Under the pieces are notes generated by a model, which had not been told where the DNA came from, did no database searches, and saw only the letters and a list, made by a program, of their open reading frames with translations. Position numbers and translations under genes: made by a program. Positions 52,231-64,000 of a DNA stretch of 64,000 bases are shown piece after piece (position 1 is the stretch's first letter; the number at the start of each line of letters is the position of its first letter). This DNA is from Pterobdella sp. o SKG-2022 (taxonomy: Eukaryota > Annelida > Clitellata > Hirudinida > Piscicolidae). The DNA lies in the NCBI GenBank assembly GCA_964035795.1, contig OZ038322.1, positions 21,492,918 through 21,556,917 of the forward strand, read 5' to 3'.

Positions 52231-52388
52231 AGTCGACACCAAGGTGAATCTCTGCAGGGAGATTTCTTAAGCCCCGTTATATTCACCGTTTATTTAGAAG
52301 CAGCCCTAAAACAAGTCAATAACGATCTACCCATTCGACTTAGGATAAAGTTAATTTATGTTGATGACGTTGACTGTCTTCATCAATG
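52231..52388 (+). mobile_element. Reverse-transcriptase remnant (non-LTR type)
   Basis: One frame reads GESLQGDFLSPVIFTVYLEA, then about 20 residues to LIYVDDVDCL before a stop: motif B (QGD.LSP..F..YL) followed by a YVDD-type motif C. This is a different family from the FADD-type LINEs elsewhere in the window. Sequence after 52390 has many stops, and only traces can be followed. An old, dead fragment. Confidence 0.65.
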
Positions 52389-53628
52389 AGCAAGATGCCA
52401 AAACATGTAAAAGTACTATTTGCCACATAATTCAAGATTTCACAATTAATCCTATAAAACAAAATTCAAAATCATAAATAAAACTAACACAAAATAACCC
52501 ACAAGTATTAATGGGCACTAACCAATAGCTGGATTTAGGAATTATAAATCGATTTCCATGAGAATATTTTTTCATCGTCACCTTGAAAAACTTAGGAAGG
52601 TTTATATCAATCTTTAGTTTTGATTAGTCAAACTTTACATCTTATTCGGTAGTATTTTGAACATATTCAATGTGGCGATGTTTTAAAAAATGACACAAAG
52701 TAGCAAAAAATTTATTTAATCGACAGAGCACCTACAAAAAAAATATATAATGTACAACATAACATCAAGTCAGGAGAGCGCAATATTGCGCTGTATAAAA
52801 TATCCAAATGTGGAAGAAGCTTTAACACATATAAAACCAAAGTTTTTAAGCGTAGTCAATTCTTTAAATTTGGTAACATTTCAACTTTTTTGGCCAATCT
52901 TAATGAAAACACATTAGTTATAATGATAAAGTGTGTTGAAGAAAATGGATTTATCCCAAGTTTCAACCTTTAGAATAAAGCTTGATTTTATATTGGGACT
53001 TTCAAATACTGAATCAGAGTTCGTAAATCTAAATGATGATGCTTAGTAACGTTACAAACTTTAATATCACACTGATGAGATTTTAAAATAAACATGCACT
53101 GAGTCAATGAACTGGCGTTGAATTGAGATGAAAGTCATAAAAAACAAAATTCATTTGATATATTCGTATTAAGCTTACAGCAAATGTTAATTATGGCTAC
53201 AGTGTTATTTGAAAAAAATGAATACATAGTTTTATAGAACATTTAACTCATACCGCTCTGTTATAACTAACATTAACATACCATGTTTCTGATACACTTA
53301 GTGGAAAAAATATATTTTTGTTGGAACAATTTCTAAGCGTAAATATCTATGAACATATTATGAACTTTTCAGAATTTTTTATAGACATTTTTAACTTGGA
53401 GCTTTAAAGAGTATGGCTGAAATTGAACAAAGATCTCAATCTGGTTTAAAAAAGCTATTAATACTAAAGATTAAATGCCGTTTGATGAAATTCCACAGCA
53501 TAATATGAAATAATTATTTCAAAATTTTTTTCATAACAAATAAAAAATTTAAAAAATGCATGATAAGTATTATTAAGTGGAAAAATCAAAACAAAACGTT
53601 GAAAAGAATACAAACAGGCGATAGTCTA
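52389..53628. other. Mostly featureless; decayed retroelement flank
   Basis: Probably includes the decayed 3' part of the reverse-transcriptase fragment, with no open frame of note. A short palindrome GCGCAATATTGCGC lies near 52786-52799. Nothing else recognised. Confidence 0.4.
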
Positions 53629-56600
53629 TTATGAAGTATTCAAAAGAACAATGACAAAAAGCATTAATGGATGGATGCAATTCAAACAAGAATGATTTCT
53701 ATGGTAAGCTCCGCGTTGTTTCCACACAGACGTCTCCTGCCAGTCCAACTTGGCTTGTTGATGTTGTTGGTGGCGCTGTTGTTTATGTTTTGGTTGCTTA
53801 CTGTCTTCGTTGTAAACTTTGTTAGCATCTGAGTTATAGTGAAAATCGTTTGTTAATGATGATTTATAAGAAAAAAAAACTAGAAAAATTTTTAAAGATG
53901 ATTTTAAAAACACTATTTCTAATAAATGTTTGATGAATATTCAAAACACCTATCAATAAGCAGCAAATTCAAAATTAATCCACTCTATTTTGTGTATTTA
54001 ATAAAAATTCTCTATTATTTTTGTTTATATGCCTTTACCCCAAGAGTTTTTGCGAGGGAGCAAGGGGGAAGTGAAATGAAGCGTAGACGGAGGGCCAGGC
54101 TTGAACCCATACAGAGCTTGTAGTTTCACCAAGTACGAAACCCCTCCTCTCAGACCATTTATGGTCAAACTTGTTTCATCCTGGAATTTTCAAATAGTTT
54201 TTTATAGCTGTTATTGAAAATTGTTTCATGAAAAAATCAATGAAAAAATTGAATTATTGTCACATCACACTGAAAACAAACACAAAGGTTAATTAACAAC
54301 GAAGTTTTTGGTGAGATGAACTTACATTATCAAATACTTGGTTTTTAAGTCCTAAAAAAAAGCTTTTTTGTTAATCAACTATTGTCTATGTTCTTAGTTA
54401 CCTAATTTATAAATGTCGTTTAATTAAAAGATAAAAAAACTTACAGCTTTGAGAACTTTTGTTTGAGACTGAGTATTAGCTTCTCTACTTTTTTCAACCC
54501 AAGTAATTCTGTAACCAGTAGCTGTAGACGTTGTTGAACCAAGTGGTTGTGAAGAAAATGGATATGATGAAAGTGGCTTGTCAGATTGTACAGAAGAATG
54601 TTTTGTTGCGTGATGGTTAAAAGAACGGTGATTTGATGAAGGGTGGTGGTGGTGTTTGTGCTTGTGTTGGCCCCATGAAAGAGTTACGTTGATACTGTTG
54701 TTTTCGATGTGAAATGTGTGGTGGATTTGCAGTGGTGGCTCTGAAGTCCATGTGTCTACAATTTTCAAACCGATTTATCAGTTATAACATAATAAATAAT
54801 AGTTATAAAAAAAGATTAAAATGTGTTTATATAACTAAAAATTTTCCTTTTTAAAAAAATTTTTGGAAATTTATTCGAGCATAAAAATTGTGAAAACCAT
54901 CATGAGGGCAATCAGGCTTAACGTCTCCTATCACTTCTACATCGTTACAGGCTGGAGTTTTGAACATCAGCTGTTTCAAGCTTCCAACCTCCTTTATTCT
55001 TCGTGCACTTTTGCCTTGTTTAGAAATTTCTTTATGTCTTCTGAATGCTTGTATTTTTACCACATATTTGCAACCAAACTTCAAATCATGAATCACCAAT
55101 TGGGTTCTCTGCAATAATTTTTTTTAATGTAAAAATTTCAAAACTAACATCTTTTTTTTTAGTTTTGCCAATTTCGTCTTCAAACGAGTTTTAAATTATA
55201 TAAAATTTTTCAGCCTTTCAACTTGTTATTGAGTTTTACATGGAATTTTTAAAACAAAAAGAAACACTTGTTAAATAAATATATAGTTTTTAAAATATCA
55301 GTTAAATATCTTGCTTTCTACACGAACACTAGCAAATTCAATGCCCGAAGTCATTATAGCACAACTATTGATAAAGGGTGTACCCTTAGAAACTCACCTT
55401 AGTGGATGCAGTCCGAGTGTGGGACAGGCCTCCCACGTCGTTTGAGTGATCAGCTATACACGCCTCTGCGAACCACTGCACTCTTATCACTGCCACCACT
55501 TCATTGTAAAAATAAGATGTTTTTAGAGGTAGATGATTACTTATGTTTATGGTGGATTTATGTGCTGTGTTAATGCAGTGTTGTTTAAGACAGGCTTTTT
55601 GAAACTAATAAATTATTGTTATTACATATTTTAATCAAATGAATAGAATTATTTTTGGAAATTAGCTTTTTAAAGTTGAAATAAACAAAAATTAGCGTAG
55701 CTCTAATAGAATTTATAGCTATCCGAAGCATAAAGGTTATTAAAACCAATTTATTAACAAGAATTTATAGATATTTGGGAAAGAATATAAATAAGTTAAA
55801 AACAATGTATTTTGAAAGTGAAATCAAAATTTCTGTTTATTTTTCATTCAATTTGTTGGAATATTTTTTTAACAAAGAATTCTTAGGTTCGAAACCTATA
55901 AAAATCAGTACAATGAAATACAGATTAGAAAACGAATCTGACAATTAGTCTAATGCATTATAAAAACTTTTCAATTACATTCTTCAATTAAGTCTTTAAT
56001 TAGACTTGCGCGTCACCTGTAGCAGCCGTCCAAGATACATTTGCTGTAAGGTTTCCATTTGTGTAAACAGCTGAAGATACCTTGAGGTTGGAGAGGGGTG
56101 AAGTGTGGCGATGGTGATGATGATGGTTTTCTGGCTTATCTGCAAAATAATGTTTATGTTTTGCCGTTGAAAATGTGTTTTACGAAGCTTTTGGTATTTT
56201 ATTATCCCAATTTGTAGACTTATGCTTAGAAAATACGTAAAAATTTAAATTTCAATTTTTAATGAATACCTTAGTTACTTGGGAGTTTTATTAACATTTT
56301 ACCTAGGTTTAGAGCATAAATTCATTTGAATGTAACCAGCAACATGAGAATACGTCTAAAGTTTTCACTCAAAAAGTTTATTTACATCTTCACACGTTCA
56401 GAGAGTGAAAAACAAACTTAAAAGAAAACAATTGTTTCAATAGCCATCCATCTAAGCCCCATTCAATCATTTCTGCCTCTGTAATTCTTCTTTTTCTCAC
56501 TTTTTTACAACTTTTTCATATTCAAAAAATATATAGTATTTTATATAATATACATAGCTTAGCTTTTAGTTGTTTTATCACTTCTGCCTTCACTCAAGCA

Positions 56601-59600
56601 CTCATCAATCAATCATCCAAATGCGCCCTTCAAGACTCCTATTTAGCCCCTGCACTCAAAGGTTTTTGATTAATTTTTTACGTTTATATTTGCTCTAAAA
56701 CAATTGACTAAAAGGATAACGCCGAAAAAATATTTTTCAAGTTCAGAATGAATTTTTTCTGTATCTATCATTCCAAAAATGACAAAATTTTCATTAAACT
56801 GTTACAAATGACAGATCTTTTTCTTGATGTTTAACATTTCAAATAATTTCCTTTTGACTAAACCATAAATACTTTTATCTAATGATCACATTGCCAAAGC
56901 ACTCACTCAATAAATGTCAAGAAGCACTCGTGCTCGCACAGAAGCGACTAGCCAGTAGAATCAGAGGCATAGCTTATTTGCAGGGTTCACCCATAATTCA
57001 GAATAAAAATTTAGGCTTTTTTTAGCAATTAGGGCAAATTTCATATTCAAAAAAATTTTTCGTAAACTAATTAAAAGCACTTAGACCACACAAAATGTTA
57101 TTAAACAAAACAATAGCTTATTAAAAAGTTCGCAAACTTAAGATAACATTAATAATCTCAAGAGAATTTCATGAATAGTTCAAAAAAAATAAAAAGCTTA
57201 CCACTGTCTGGACTAAGTGGATAAGTTTTGATTTGGAGAGGAACCTTGGCGCTTTTCAACTTCAGCATTCCGTATTGGCAGATAGCTTGCACCTGTAAAT
57301 GGTTTTATTGTTTTTTTTTACATTAAAAATCGTTTGAGTCATTTGAAATTTTAAATAAAATAACTATATAAAAATTTTTCAAATTTAAAAAAAACTTTAA
57401 CTAGTAGTCAACAATTTTCTTCAAACTTCAAATAGTAAAATATATTTTCCTAAGCTTAATGTTCAAAATTTTTAAAATGAAGTTTTTTCCTTTTACTCTA
57501 TACAATAGGCAGTTTCATGACGAAAACGGAAAAAATGATTAAGTCTGAAAGCTCCCAAAGACCTTTATTCAGTTCAAATGGCTTGGATAAAAGATTTCTT
57601 CATTAGCAATGAAATGCCGTTTCAAATACTCGTTTCGAAAATATCATTTTAAATTTGCATTATTCGAGGCATGCCTGATAATAACTACTCGTTTGAAAAA
57701 TTGGCTTCTTTTTTTAAGCTGCTTATATAATTATGTTGACCAGCTATTTGTAATGTAAAACACATATAGGTTGAAATGCTAAAATATTCAAAAGTCTGCC
57801 TTTTGAATTTTTAATTTGTATTTGGAATTCATTTATATTTGAAGAAAAATTGCTCATTTGAATCTATTGATTGACTTTAAAAGCTTGAAAAAAAACCCCT
57901 AAATCCTGTTTTAAATAAAAACAATTCCTGTATAATGTATTAGGTTATAGCGGGCTTTACTTAGTAGATAGAGAAATGGTAGTTAATACACCTTTTAGTT
58001 GAAACAAAAACAAAGAAAACACTGTAATTTGAGATGACGCTTAGAAGATTACGTGTGTATGTGTTAGAGACCATGTGCTACGAGGAAATCACTGCTGTTT
58101 TTGAGATATGGTGTTTATTCAACTGGGAGTCTATTGTATTTTTTGTTCATTTATTATTATTGAATAACTACATATAATAAATATTTTTCGATATTTATTT
58201 CCTATGTTTTGTAATAATTATTATCCTAAAAGATTGGGTGAATGCGTGAACTTTATTTCGGCGCACACAATGTATGTGTTTTTGTGCGCCTGTGAGAAAT
58301 GAATATAGATGAGAATGAAATTAGCATTTTGATCAACAAATTACGCGCATCAGCTTCTCACCGTCAACGACATCCTGTCTCTCGTCGGGATGTGCATATT
58401 GCTAACTTTTTGAACTTATTTATTTTTTCCATTATTCAGCTTGGAAATATGTCTTTCAGAGTTTTTGATATTTCTATTTAGTTTTTTGTTTTATTTTGAT
58501 TTATTTTAGTTATTTTTCAATACTATTTGATGAATGATTTTTTAGATATTTCGATGCGTCAAAAAATTTCCTCACCTTACAACTTTTTTTTAATACTCGC
58601 AGTTTTGTCATTGCAAAATTTTTATCGAAAACACTACAAAATAAAACAAAATTTCAAATATCACTCTATGAAAATATTTTATTCAAAAGCATTTTTACCA
58701 AAGAGGTTAATATTTGTAAACGGCTTTGTCAATCATGATTAGAAATACGTAGAAAAACAAAGAAACCTTAAAAAGCATAAATATTTATTTCATTTTATAA
58801 AAATATATTTTTGGAAATAGGAATTTTATGACTGAATTTATAATTTTAAGTTTAGGATAAATTTGAAATATTTTTAATGAATTCAAGGGAAATGAAATTT
58901 TCCAAAATTTTTCGTTTTTACTTTTGCTTTTTGATATTAATGTATGACAGAATAAATGAAAATTTATATTGACAGATGAAATTTTTGTGAATATATTTGC
59001 ATATATTTGATAATTCTTCATGAATAAGATGAAATAAATCAACGGAAAGCAAGGTTAATAAAATTTCAAATAACTTTTCAATTTTCCAATTAATGTTATT
59101 TCGTTAGAAAAATTTCTTTGAATTTAATTTTCAAAATTTTGAAATGTATCAAATTCTGAGTGCGTACTAATTGAAATGAGATCATTTTTTTGTGGCAATG
59201 TGAAACCATGCGAGAAATTAAATAAATGTTGTCTTGACTCTCATCTCCCTAACACAACAAAAATTTTTTCTCTTAATTTATCATTTCTCTCCAACTTATC
59301 CGAATTTTTGTCAGTTATTTCAAAGTTTTTTTTACACTTTTCCATATATTTATTGCTTTATTACAAACTTTTTTAATCCAATTTTTAATCATTATATTAT
59401 TCTCATAAATTCTATCCATATCTCTATAATATTACTTTGAAGCTTTTTCATTCATCCTCTATTTCATTCTTTTCCATCATTTTATTCGTTTTCACACCAT
59501 CAATCACCGTGCAGGCATCACCGTTATAAAATCCATCATAATCGTGTTTACAACTTGATCCGCTAGAATTATTCCATGCATAAAATACATTGTCTTTTAT

Positions 59601-60277
59601 ACAATCTCTATCTCCCATTCAAAAGAACTATCAATCATACTTATGGTATCACTATTTATATTAGTATAAAGCACAAATTTTTTGGCTGTTTCAAACAATA
59701 GAGCTAATTTATTGCTGTTTCACAAACCTCTTGTACATATAATGAAACAACCCACTTTATCTAAGCCAACCCATTCAATAAAAATCTGTTTCTTTTAGAA
59801 ACAAATACAATTCCTTATTTTGTATATAAAGTTACATAAAATAAAAACGGAGAGTTTTCTTTTTAAAATTGGCCTTTTCTTCTTGTTCTAATGTATAAAA
59901 TTTAATTTTTTATTTGTACAAAACTTTCTTACTTGCACAAAATAGTTGGACGAAGGGTATAGGTTAGGCAGAATGAAGGTTGTGACATCACCTGAAACAA
60001 CTTGTTTAGACTCTTTGCCTGATGACCCTTGTCTTGACCTCGGTCTATGGCTCCAAAAAATCTTAAATATATGAAAATAATTTCGCAACTCAAATAAATT
60101 TGATCATATTTAAACTGTAATATTTATATTTATTTAATGTGGATGGCACCTTATAGCGACTGACTGGCAGGTCGGAGTTGAGAGGAGGGGACCAGCTGAT
60201 GGTCACTGCCACTCTATCGCCATTGATGCGAGCCTCTGTGTCTGTCAAGTTATTAACCCCACCGGGTCTTTTGGGCT
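53629..60277 (-). CDS. ANOS1: Anosmin (Kallmann syndrome 1 homologue), 3' nine exons
   Basis: Anosmin is an extracellular-matrix protein that binds heparan sulfate and modulates FGF signalling and axon/cell guidance. Minus-strand exons: 60277-60150, 60061-59933, 57292-57202, 56139-56017, 55489-55398, 55108-54898, 54755-54445, 54180-54039 and 53828-53629. Every junction is in phase, giving 474 residues plus a partial codon. FnIII-2 includes VTISWSPPLNSDLPVSRYK, IFWSHR and YFVQVQAICQYGMLKLKSAK; FnIII-3 includes LTANVSWTAATVIRVQWFAE, CKYVVKIQAF and FKTPACND; FnIII-4 includes INVTLSW, TGYRITWVEKSRE and SYLVKLQAL. Cysteines fall at family positions. Oddities: His-rich stretches in the 2-3 linker and inside FnIII-4, and a hydrophobic C-terminus LMLFVIVLLNTS suggesting a GPI or membrane anchor. 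The Cys-rich, WAP and FnIII-1 exons were not found and should lie beyond 60.3 kb, possibly outside the window. Confidence 0.9.
58259..58290. repeat. GC-rich short hairpin in anosmin intron
   Basis: GGCGCACA and TGTGCGCC are exact inverted copies about 15 bases apart, just before a GC-richer open frame (58299-58481, plus; 60 codons from an ATG, containing RHPVSRRDVH) that I cannot assign. The contrast with the A/T-run surroundings is notable. Confidence 0.5.
59448..59618 (-). CDS. Small ORF nested in anosmin intron
   Basis: ATG at 59618 opens 56 codons to TGA: MGDRDCIKDNVFYAWNNSSG, then SSCKHDYDGFYNGDACTVID and a charged end. Residue content (W, C, D, G, Y) is very unlike the A/T-run background and looks coding. 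There are three cysteines and one N-glycosylation site (NSS). It lies in the anosmin intron between 59933 and 57292, on the same strand, but no acceptor gives the phase-0 entry needed for an anosmin cassette exon; an acceptor-like AG just after the ATG would give phase 1. It may be an exon of a nested gene or a mobile-element relic. Unrecognised. Confidence 0.33.
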   Translation of the reverse strand: MGDRDCIKDNVFYAWNNSSGSSCKHDYDGFYNGDACTVIDGVKTNKMMEKNEIEDE

Positions 60278-61944
60278 CTGTTGGTGTTTGTAGCAATTTT
60301 TAAAAATTTTTCTCATGTGCTAAAACTCTTTTGGCTTGATTTTTAATCAAAAAGCTACTTGTAAATGCAGAAACGTAATTTTCGATCACAATTATTCAAA
60401 GTTTTGTCCTAATGAAAGATTCAGTTAATCTTTTTAGAAAAATATTATAATAGTTACATCGTGATTGTTTGAGTTCAAAAAAATGAATAAGCATTTAGGT
60501 GCTTTTAAACACAGCTTTTTTAAATTTTTCTGGTCAAGTTTTTAAATCAAAAAATCAAGTTTGCCCATCTAGGTCGAGAGATAGCGCAAATGGCGCTTTT
60601 CAAATGCATAGAAAAAAGTTCATGAAAAAAAAATTTTAAAAACAAGTTCAATAAAATAAAAGTTAATTCAAATTTCAGAGAAATGTTCAAATTGAATTAA
60701 AGGTGGTTCGAAGTAGTAGGAGTTTGGTGTGGGACGTTTGAATGAAGCATGGAAACTTTTTTGCTTGATGATCCTTTCATGGGGTGATTGTTTGACCACA
60801 AGCTTTGAAAAATCATTTTCAAATTTAACTTTTACAAACGTGGATGTTTTTCAAATTTTACATGTCTTTTTCATTTATAAAACTTTTGGGCTGATATTCT
60901 ATGCAAAGATTGTAGTTTTAATTTAAAATTGTTTTCGATTTTTTTCTATTTTCAAAATTATTTTGACAAAATTGGTAAAAGTTTATAAATTTTTTTATGT
61001 GTTTGTCGATTTATAGACTTAACCATATGCTTCTTCCCATATTTAATTTTTTTTTCTTGAAAATATAATTTTTTAATTTAAAAAAAGAAATTCACACTTC
61101 TAAAATTCCTTTATATTTTTAATCAAGAGTTACAAAATTTATGTGTAAAGATTTAGACTACATTCTGGCACAGAATTTTTAAATAATTGAAAACTTTAAC
61201 AAGAAAATGAATGTTTTGTAATTTCTCTTCGTTCTTTTTTCAACTTTCAACTATCATTTTGTTTATTTTTGTGCAAAAATTAACAGACATTTGCAAAACT
61301 TTTTTTTTTAAATCAAACCGGAATCAAATTTTTATGTTACGAAGATCTCAAAGCTGAAATATCGGAGTTGCATGGGAGCCTTGCGGCCAAACATGTCTGA
61401 AGTTACCTCATTCAAAACAATCAGAAAAACTTTTACAATCAGTTTAACTCGTATAAAAGAGAAATAATTTGAATTTGTTGTTTTTTTTTAATAAAATATT
61501 AAATTCTGTTGGAACCAGCTTTTTCAAAACCCTCAAAAAATATTTTTTTATTTCCTGAATCTCTCCCACTCCAGTCTTATTCATTTTCTCTGTTTCTATA
61601 GCTTTAATTCATTTTTTTCAAATTGTATTTCAAGCTAGTTGTGAGCATTAAAATTGGAGGCAAAATGTAATCAAATCTTATGTTCTCAGCATTGGACTAT
61701 TGAAAATTGAAAGTTTTGCGAATTCCATATGAAATGCACTAATGTGGAACCTCGTAAAAACGATGTTTTTCAGAGATTTCTCAACGGTAAATGTTTTTTT
61801 TAATCTCTAAAAATTTTTTTTTGAAAATATTTTTATTTATTCTTCAAGATATATGAATAGTTGAATATTAAAGTATAAAACCTAGTTTCAGAATGGTCCC
61901 ATATAATTTTATGAAGTAGTAAAGCAAAAAAATTATTTTTCGAA
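60278..61944. other. Presumed anosmin intron, nothing firm
   Basis: AT-rich sequence upstream of the first recognised anosmin exon. A 56-base block at 61341-61396 (minus) lies between an AG and a GT and reads MFGRKAPMQLRYFSFEIF, which could be the end of a fibronectin domain, but its phase does not fit the next exon. Nothing else recognised. Confidence 0.35.
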
Positions 61945-63292
61945 AATACAATACAATACAATAACGAATATAATTATAGTGGCATTAACTCCAAGGGTTT
62001 CTAGGCCACTCAATATTTATACGAAAATTAAAAAATTAAAAATTAAAAAAAAATCAAAATTAAAAAAAAACTAAGAACCAAACAATACATAAATATTCAT
62101 ACACCATAAGATCTCGAAAAAAGATAAGATTTAAGGTTTTTTCCAAAAGAGTGTTTTGAAACAGAAAATCTGAGTTTTTCGGGGAGGTTGTTCCACTGGG
62201 TAGGGCCGGTTACATAAAAAATTTTCTTCCCTATGGTCTTAAGTTTAGATTTATCTGGAACAACCTTCATAAAATTAGCAGATCTCAGTTTCTGCTTACC
62301 CGGAATGCTTAATAGCATCTCAAGGTTTTTTGACAAGTAGGCTGGAGCTTCATTGTGCAGACATTCGAACATCAGCAACAGAACCTTATAGTCAATCCTC
62401 TCATCAATTTTAAGCCAGTGCAGATCTCTCAAAACAGGACTTAAGTGATCATATTTTCTGGTGCCTGTAATGAGCCTGGTTGCTGTGTTGATCAGAGATT
62501 GGAGTCTGTTTTTCTGGTATTTAGGGAGCTTTGCAAGGATAATATTCCCATATTCAGTACGGCTCAATACCAGAGCTGTTGCTAACGTCTTCAAAGACTC
62601 TTTACTCAACAAATCCTTGATTGATTTCATTTGCCTCAAGAAGATGAAACCACTCGTTAATAACATGTTGTTATGAGTTTTCATAGAGAGGTCCCTATCC
62701 AACCACACACCAAGAGTCTCAACATTTTTGGAAGGAATAATGCTATCTGCTCACTGAACGATTCGGAATTTTATGAATGCTTCTGCCATTGAAAAACCAA
62801 ATAGCTTCAGTCTTTGAAAGATTCAACTTCAAGTGATTAGCTTACATCCAACCTGCAATACCATCTATACACTCAGATAAACAAACCTGCAGATCAAGTG
62901 TCTTTTCATATCTTCAATGGCCATAAATTTGAGTGTTATCTGCAAATTGATGGAAACTGAAGTTATGCCTCATGACTAACTTTTCCAAATCACCAGTAAA
63001 AAAAATGAACAGCAATGGTCCAAGAACGAAACCTTGTGGGACACCAACAGATGAGTGCATCATACATGTTTCACTTTCACAACAACTGATAATAAAAGTT
63101 CTATTAGTTAGATAGCTAGTGAACCACATAAGCACAATATCCCCAAAGCCAAAAGACTTTTCCAGCTTTGTCAGCAAAATATCTCGGTCCACCAGATCAA
63201 AAGCTGACGATAGATTCAGTAGAACCAAGAGAAATAACTCACCGTTGTCTGCTGCTTTCAAAATGTCTGAATAGATTTTTGAAACGGCAGAA
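61945..63292 (-). mobile_element. CR1/L2-like LINE, reverse transcriptase dead
   Basis: The element reads from about 63292 down to an ATTG-repeat tail at about 61945. Motif A is NLSSAFDLVDRDIL (the catalytic first Asp of DLSSAFD is Asn), motif B is SVGVPQGFVLGPLLF, and motif C is HQFADNTQIY (the second catalytic Asp is Asn). A frame break around 62709-62913 separates this from the C-terminal part at 62708-62097 (ALVLSRTEYGNIIL, LQSLINTATRLITGTRKYD, LRDLHWLKI, GPTQWNNLPEKLR). There is no endonuclease, so it is 5'-truncated. It lies upstream of the recognised anosmin exons in the same orientation, probably within an intron. Best-preserved member of the family also seen at 38.2 kb and probably 34 kb. 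Confidence 0.92.
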
Positions 63293-64000
63293 AAAATAAA
63301 AAGATTTTTTAAAATGAAAAACTATAGTTAATTTTCAGGGTATTTTCATTTTTGTGTTGTCAGTCACTTTTGTCAAAAAAATTACTTTACTTTTCGTAAA
63401 TAATAGTTAGACCTTTACAAATGCCATGGCTCAATTAGCAATAATTAACCCTCTAACTCTCTAAAATTTTCTCTAAGAATGCATCTCAAGCTCAATTATG
63501 ACCAAATAAATGAATTTCTGCCAAGTTTCGGGCGATTAGAAAGGTTAACAGATTATTGGGTACTGGGCGATAACTCATGCTGAACAACTTATAATTAAGT
63601 ATTCTTATAAATACATCATCGAGATTGGAAATTCTGAAAAATTATTCAACACTGAGTAAGGATACAAATAAATTCTGAAAACTAGGAAAAAATATAGCGT
63701 TTATATGAATAGATAAACAAATAACATAAGAAATAATAACTGAAGAGATAAAATTGAAAGATTACAAACGTTGATAAGTAGTAAAGATTGAATCAAAGCT
63801 ACTGGAGCAAGTTCTTCAAAGCCATACAATTGGGATACTATTATGTAGGCATTTATCTTCAACAAATTCATCATGAAACATGGAAATATTTTCTATGCTA
63901 CAGATGAACTTTTCCAAAAGATAGTTTTTGAAGAATATTTGTATCTGAAGATTGCTCACTTTTGAAGTTTCCCAAATAAAGTTATCTAGATATCTCTCAC
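63293..64000. other. No supported feature
   Basis: AT-rich sequence up to the window edge. No exon, RNA gene or repeat recognised. Confidence 0.4.

Noticed and set aside
54039..54180. GGGTTCAAGCC looks like a tRNA B box, suggesting a tRNA relic.
   Set aside because: There is no A box at the right distance, and the sequence is explained by an in-phase anosmin FnIII-4 exon.
61341..61396. Possible anosmin FnIII-1 exon (MFGRKAPMQLRYFSFEIF).
   Set aside because: Its end phase does not match the first recognised anosmin exon, and similarity to the domain end is weak.
1..64000. CRISPR arrays, operons, prophage or bacterial signals.
   Set aside because: No regularly spaced repeats, Shine-Dalgarno-led gene strings or phage genes; gene structure is clearly that of an animal nucleus.

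Overview
This is AT-rich animal nuclear DNA (long A/T runs, few genes, GT-AG introns from about 70 bases to several kb, scattered non-LTR retrotransposon pieces). The gene content points to a bilaterian invertebrate: a sex-peptide/myoinhibitory-peptide type receptor, a paraxis/scleraxis bHLH factor, anosmin and the ciliary protein SPEF1. I cannot name the species. There is no sign of bacterial, organellar or viral DNA and no CRISPR array.

Layout. 3.7-10.6 kb (minus): SPEF1/CLAMP, rebuilt from four phase-compatible exons, with an RFX X-box 234 bases upstream of its ATG and a dead CR1/L2-like LINE in intron 2. 13.65-13.86 kb: tRNA-derived SINE. 14.0-15.4 kb (plus): a three-exon gene for a cysteine-free, probably secreted protein with many dibasic sites, which I do not recognise. 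16.5-17.6 kb (minus): intronless SPR-family GPCR, convergent with the preceding gene, with a 32-bp-arm hairpin 3' of it. 17.7-41 kb: gene-poor and very AT-rich, with LINE remnants, hairpins, simple repeats and several weak exon-like patches. 41.4-42.4 kb (plus): single-exon bHLH factor. 47.8-48.0 kb (minus): possible two-exon gene for a 58-residue secreted peptide. 49.3-51.9 kb (plus): 3' part of an unrecognised single-pass membrane protein built from very small exons (37, 14, 76, 56 bases) and a lysine-rich last exon. 52.2 kb: reverse-transcriptase remnant. 53.6-60.3 kb (minus): nine 3' exons of anosmin (fibronectin III domains 2-4) with histidine-rich insertions and a hydrophobic C-terminal tail. 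61.9-63.3 kb (minus): second LINE, with both reverse-transcriptase catalytic motifs mutated.

The genes do not form one pathway. SPEF1 serves cilia, the GPCR reads a neuropeptide, the bHLH factor acts in mesoderm or tendon-type programmes in other animals, and anosmin is an extracellular-matrix guidance protein. The parts most worth attention are the two unrecognised multi-exon genes (14-15.4 kb and 49.3-51.9 kb), the unusual anosmin, and the small-peptide candidates. All exon models come from reading splice sites and phase by eye, without transcript data.
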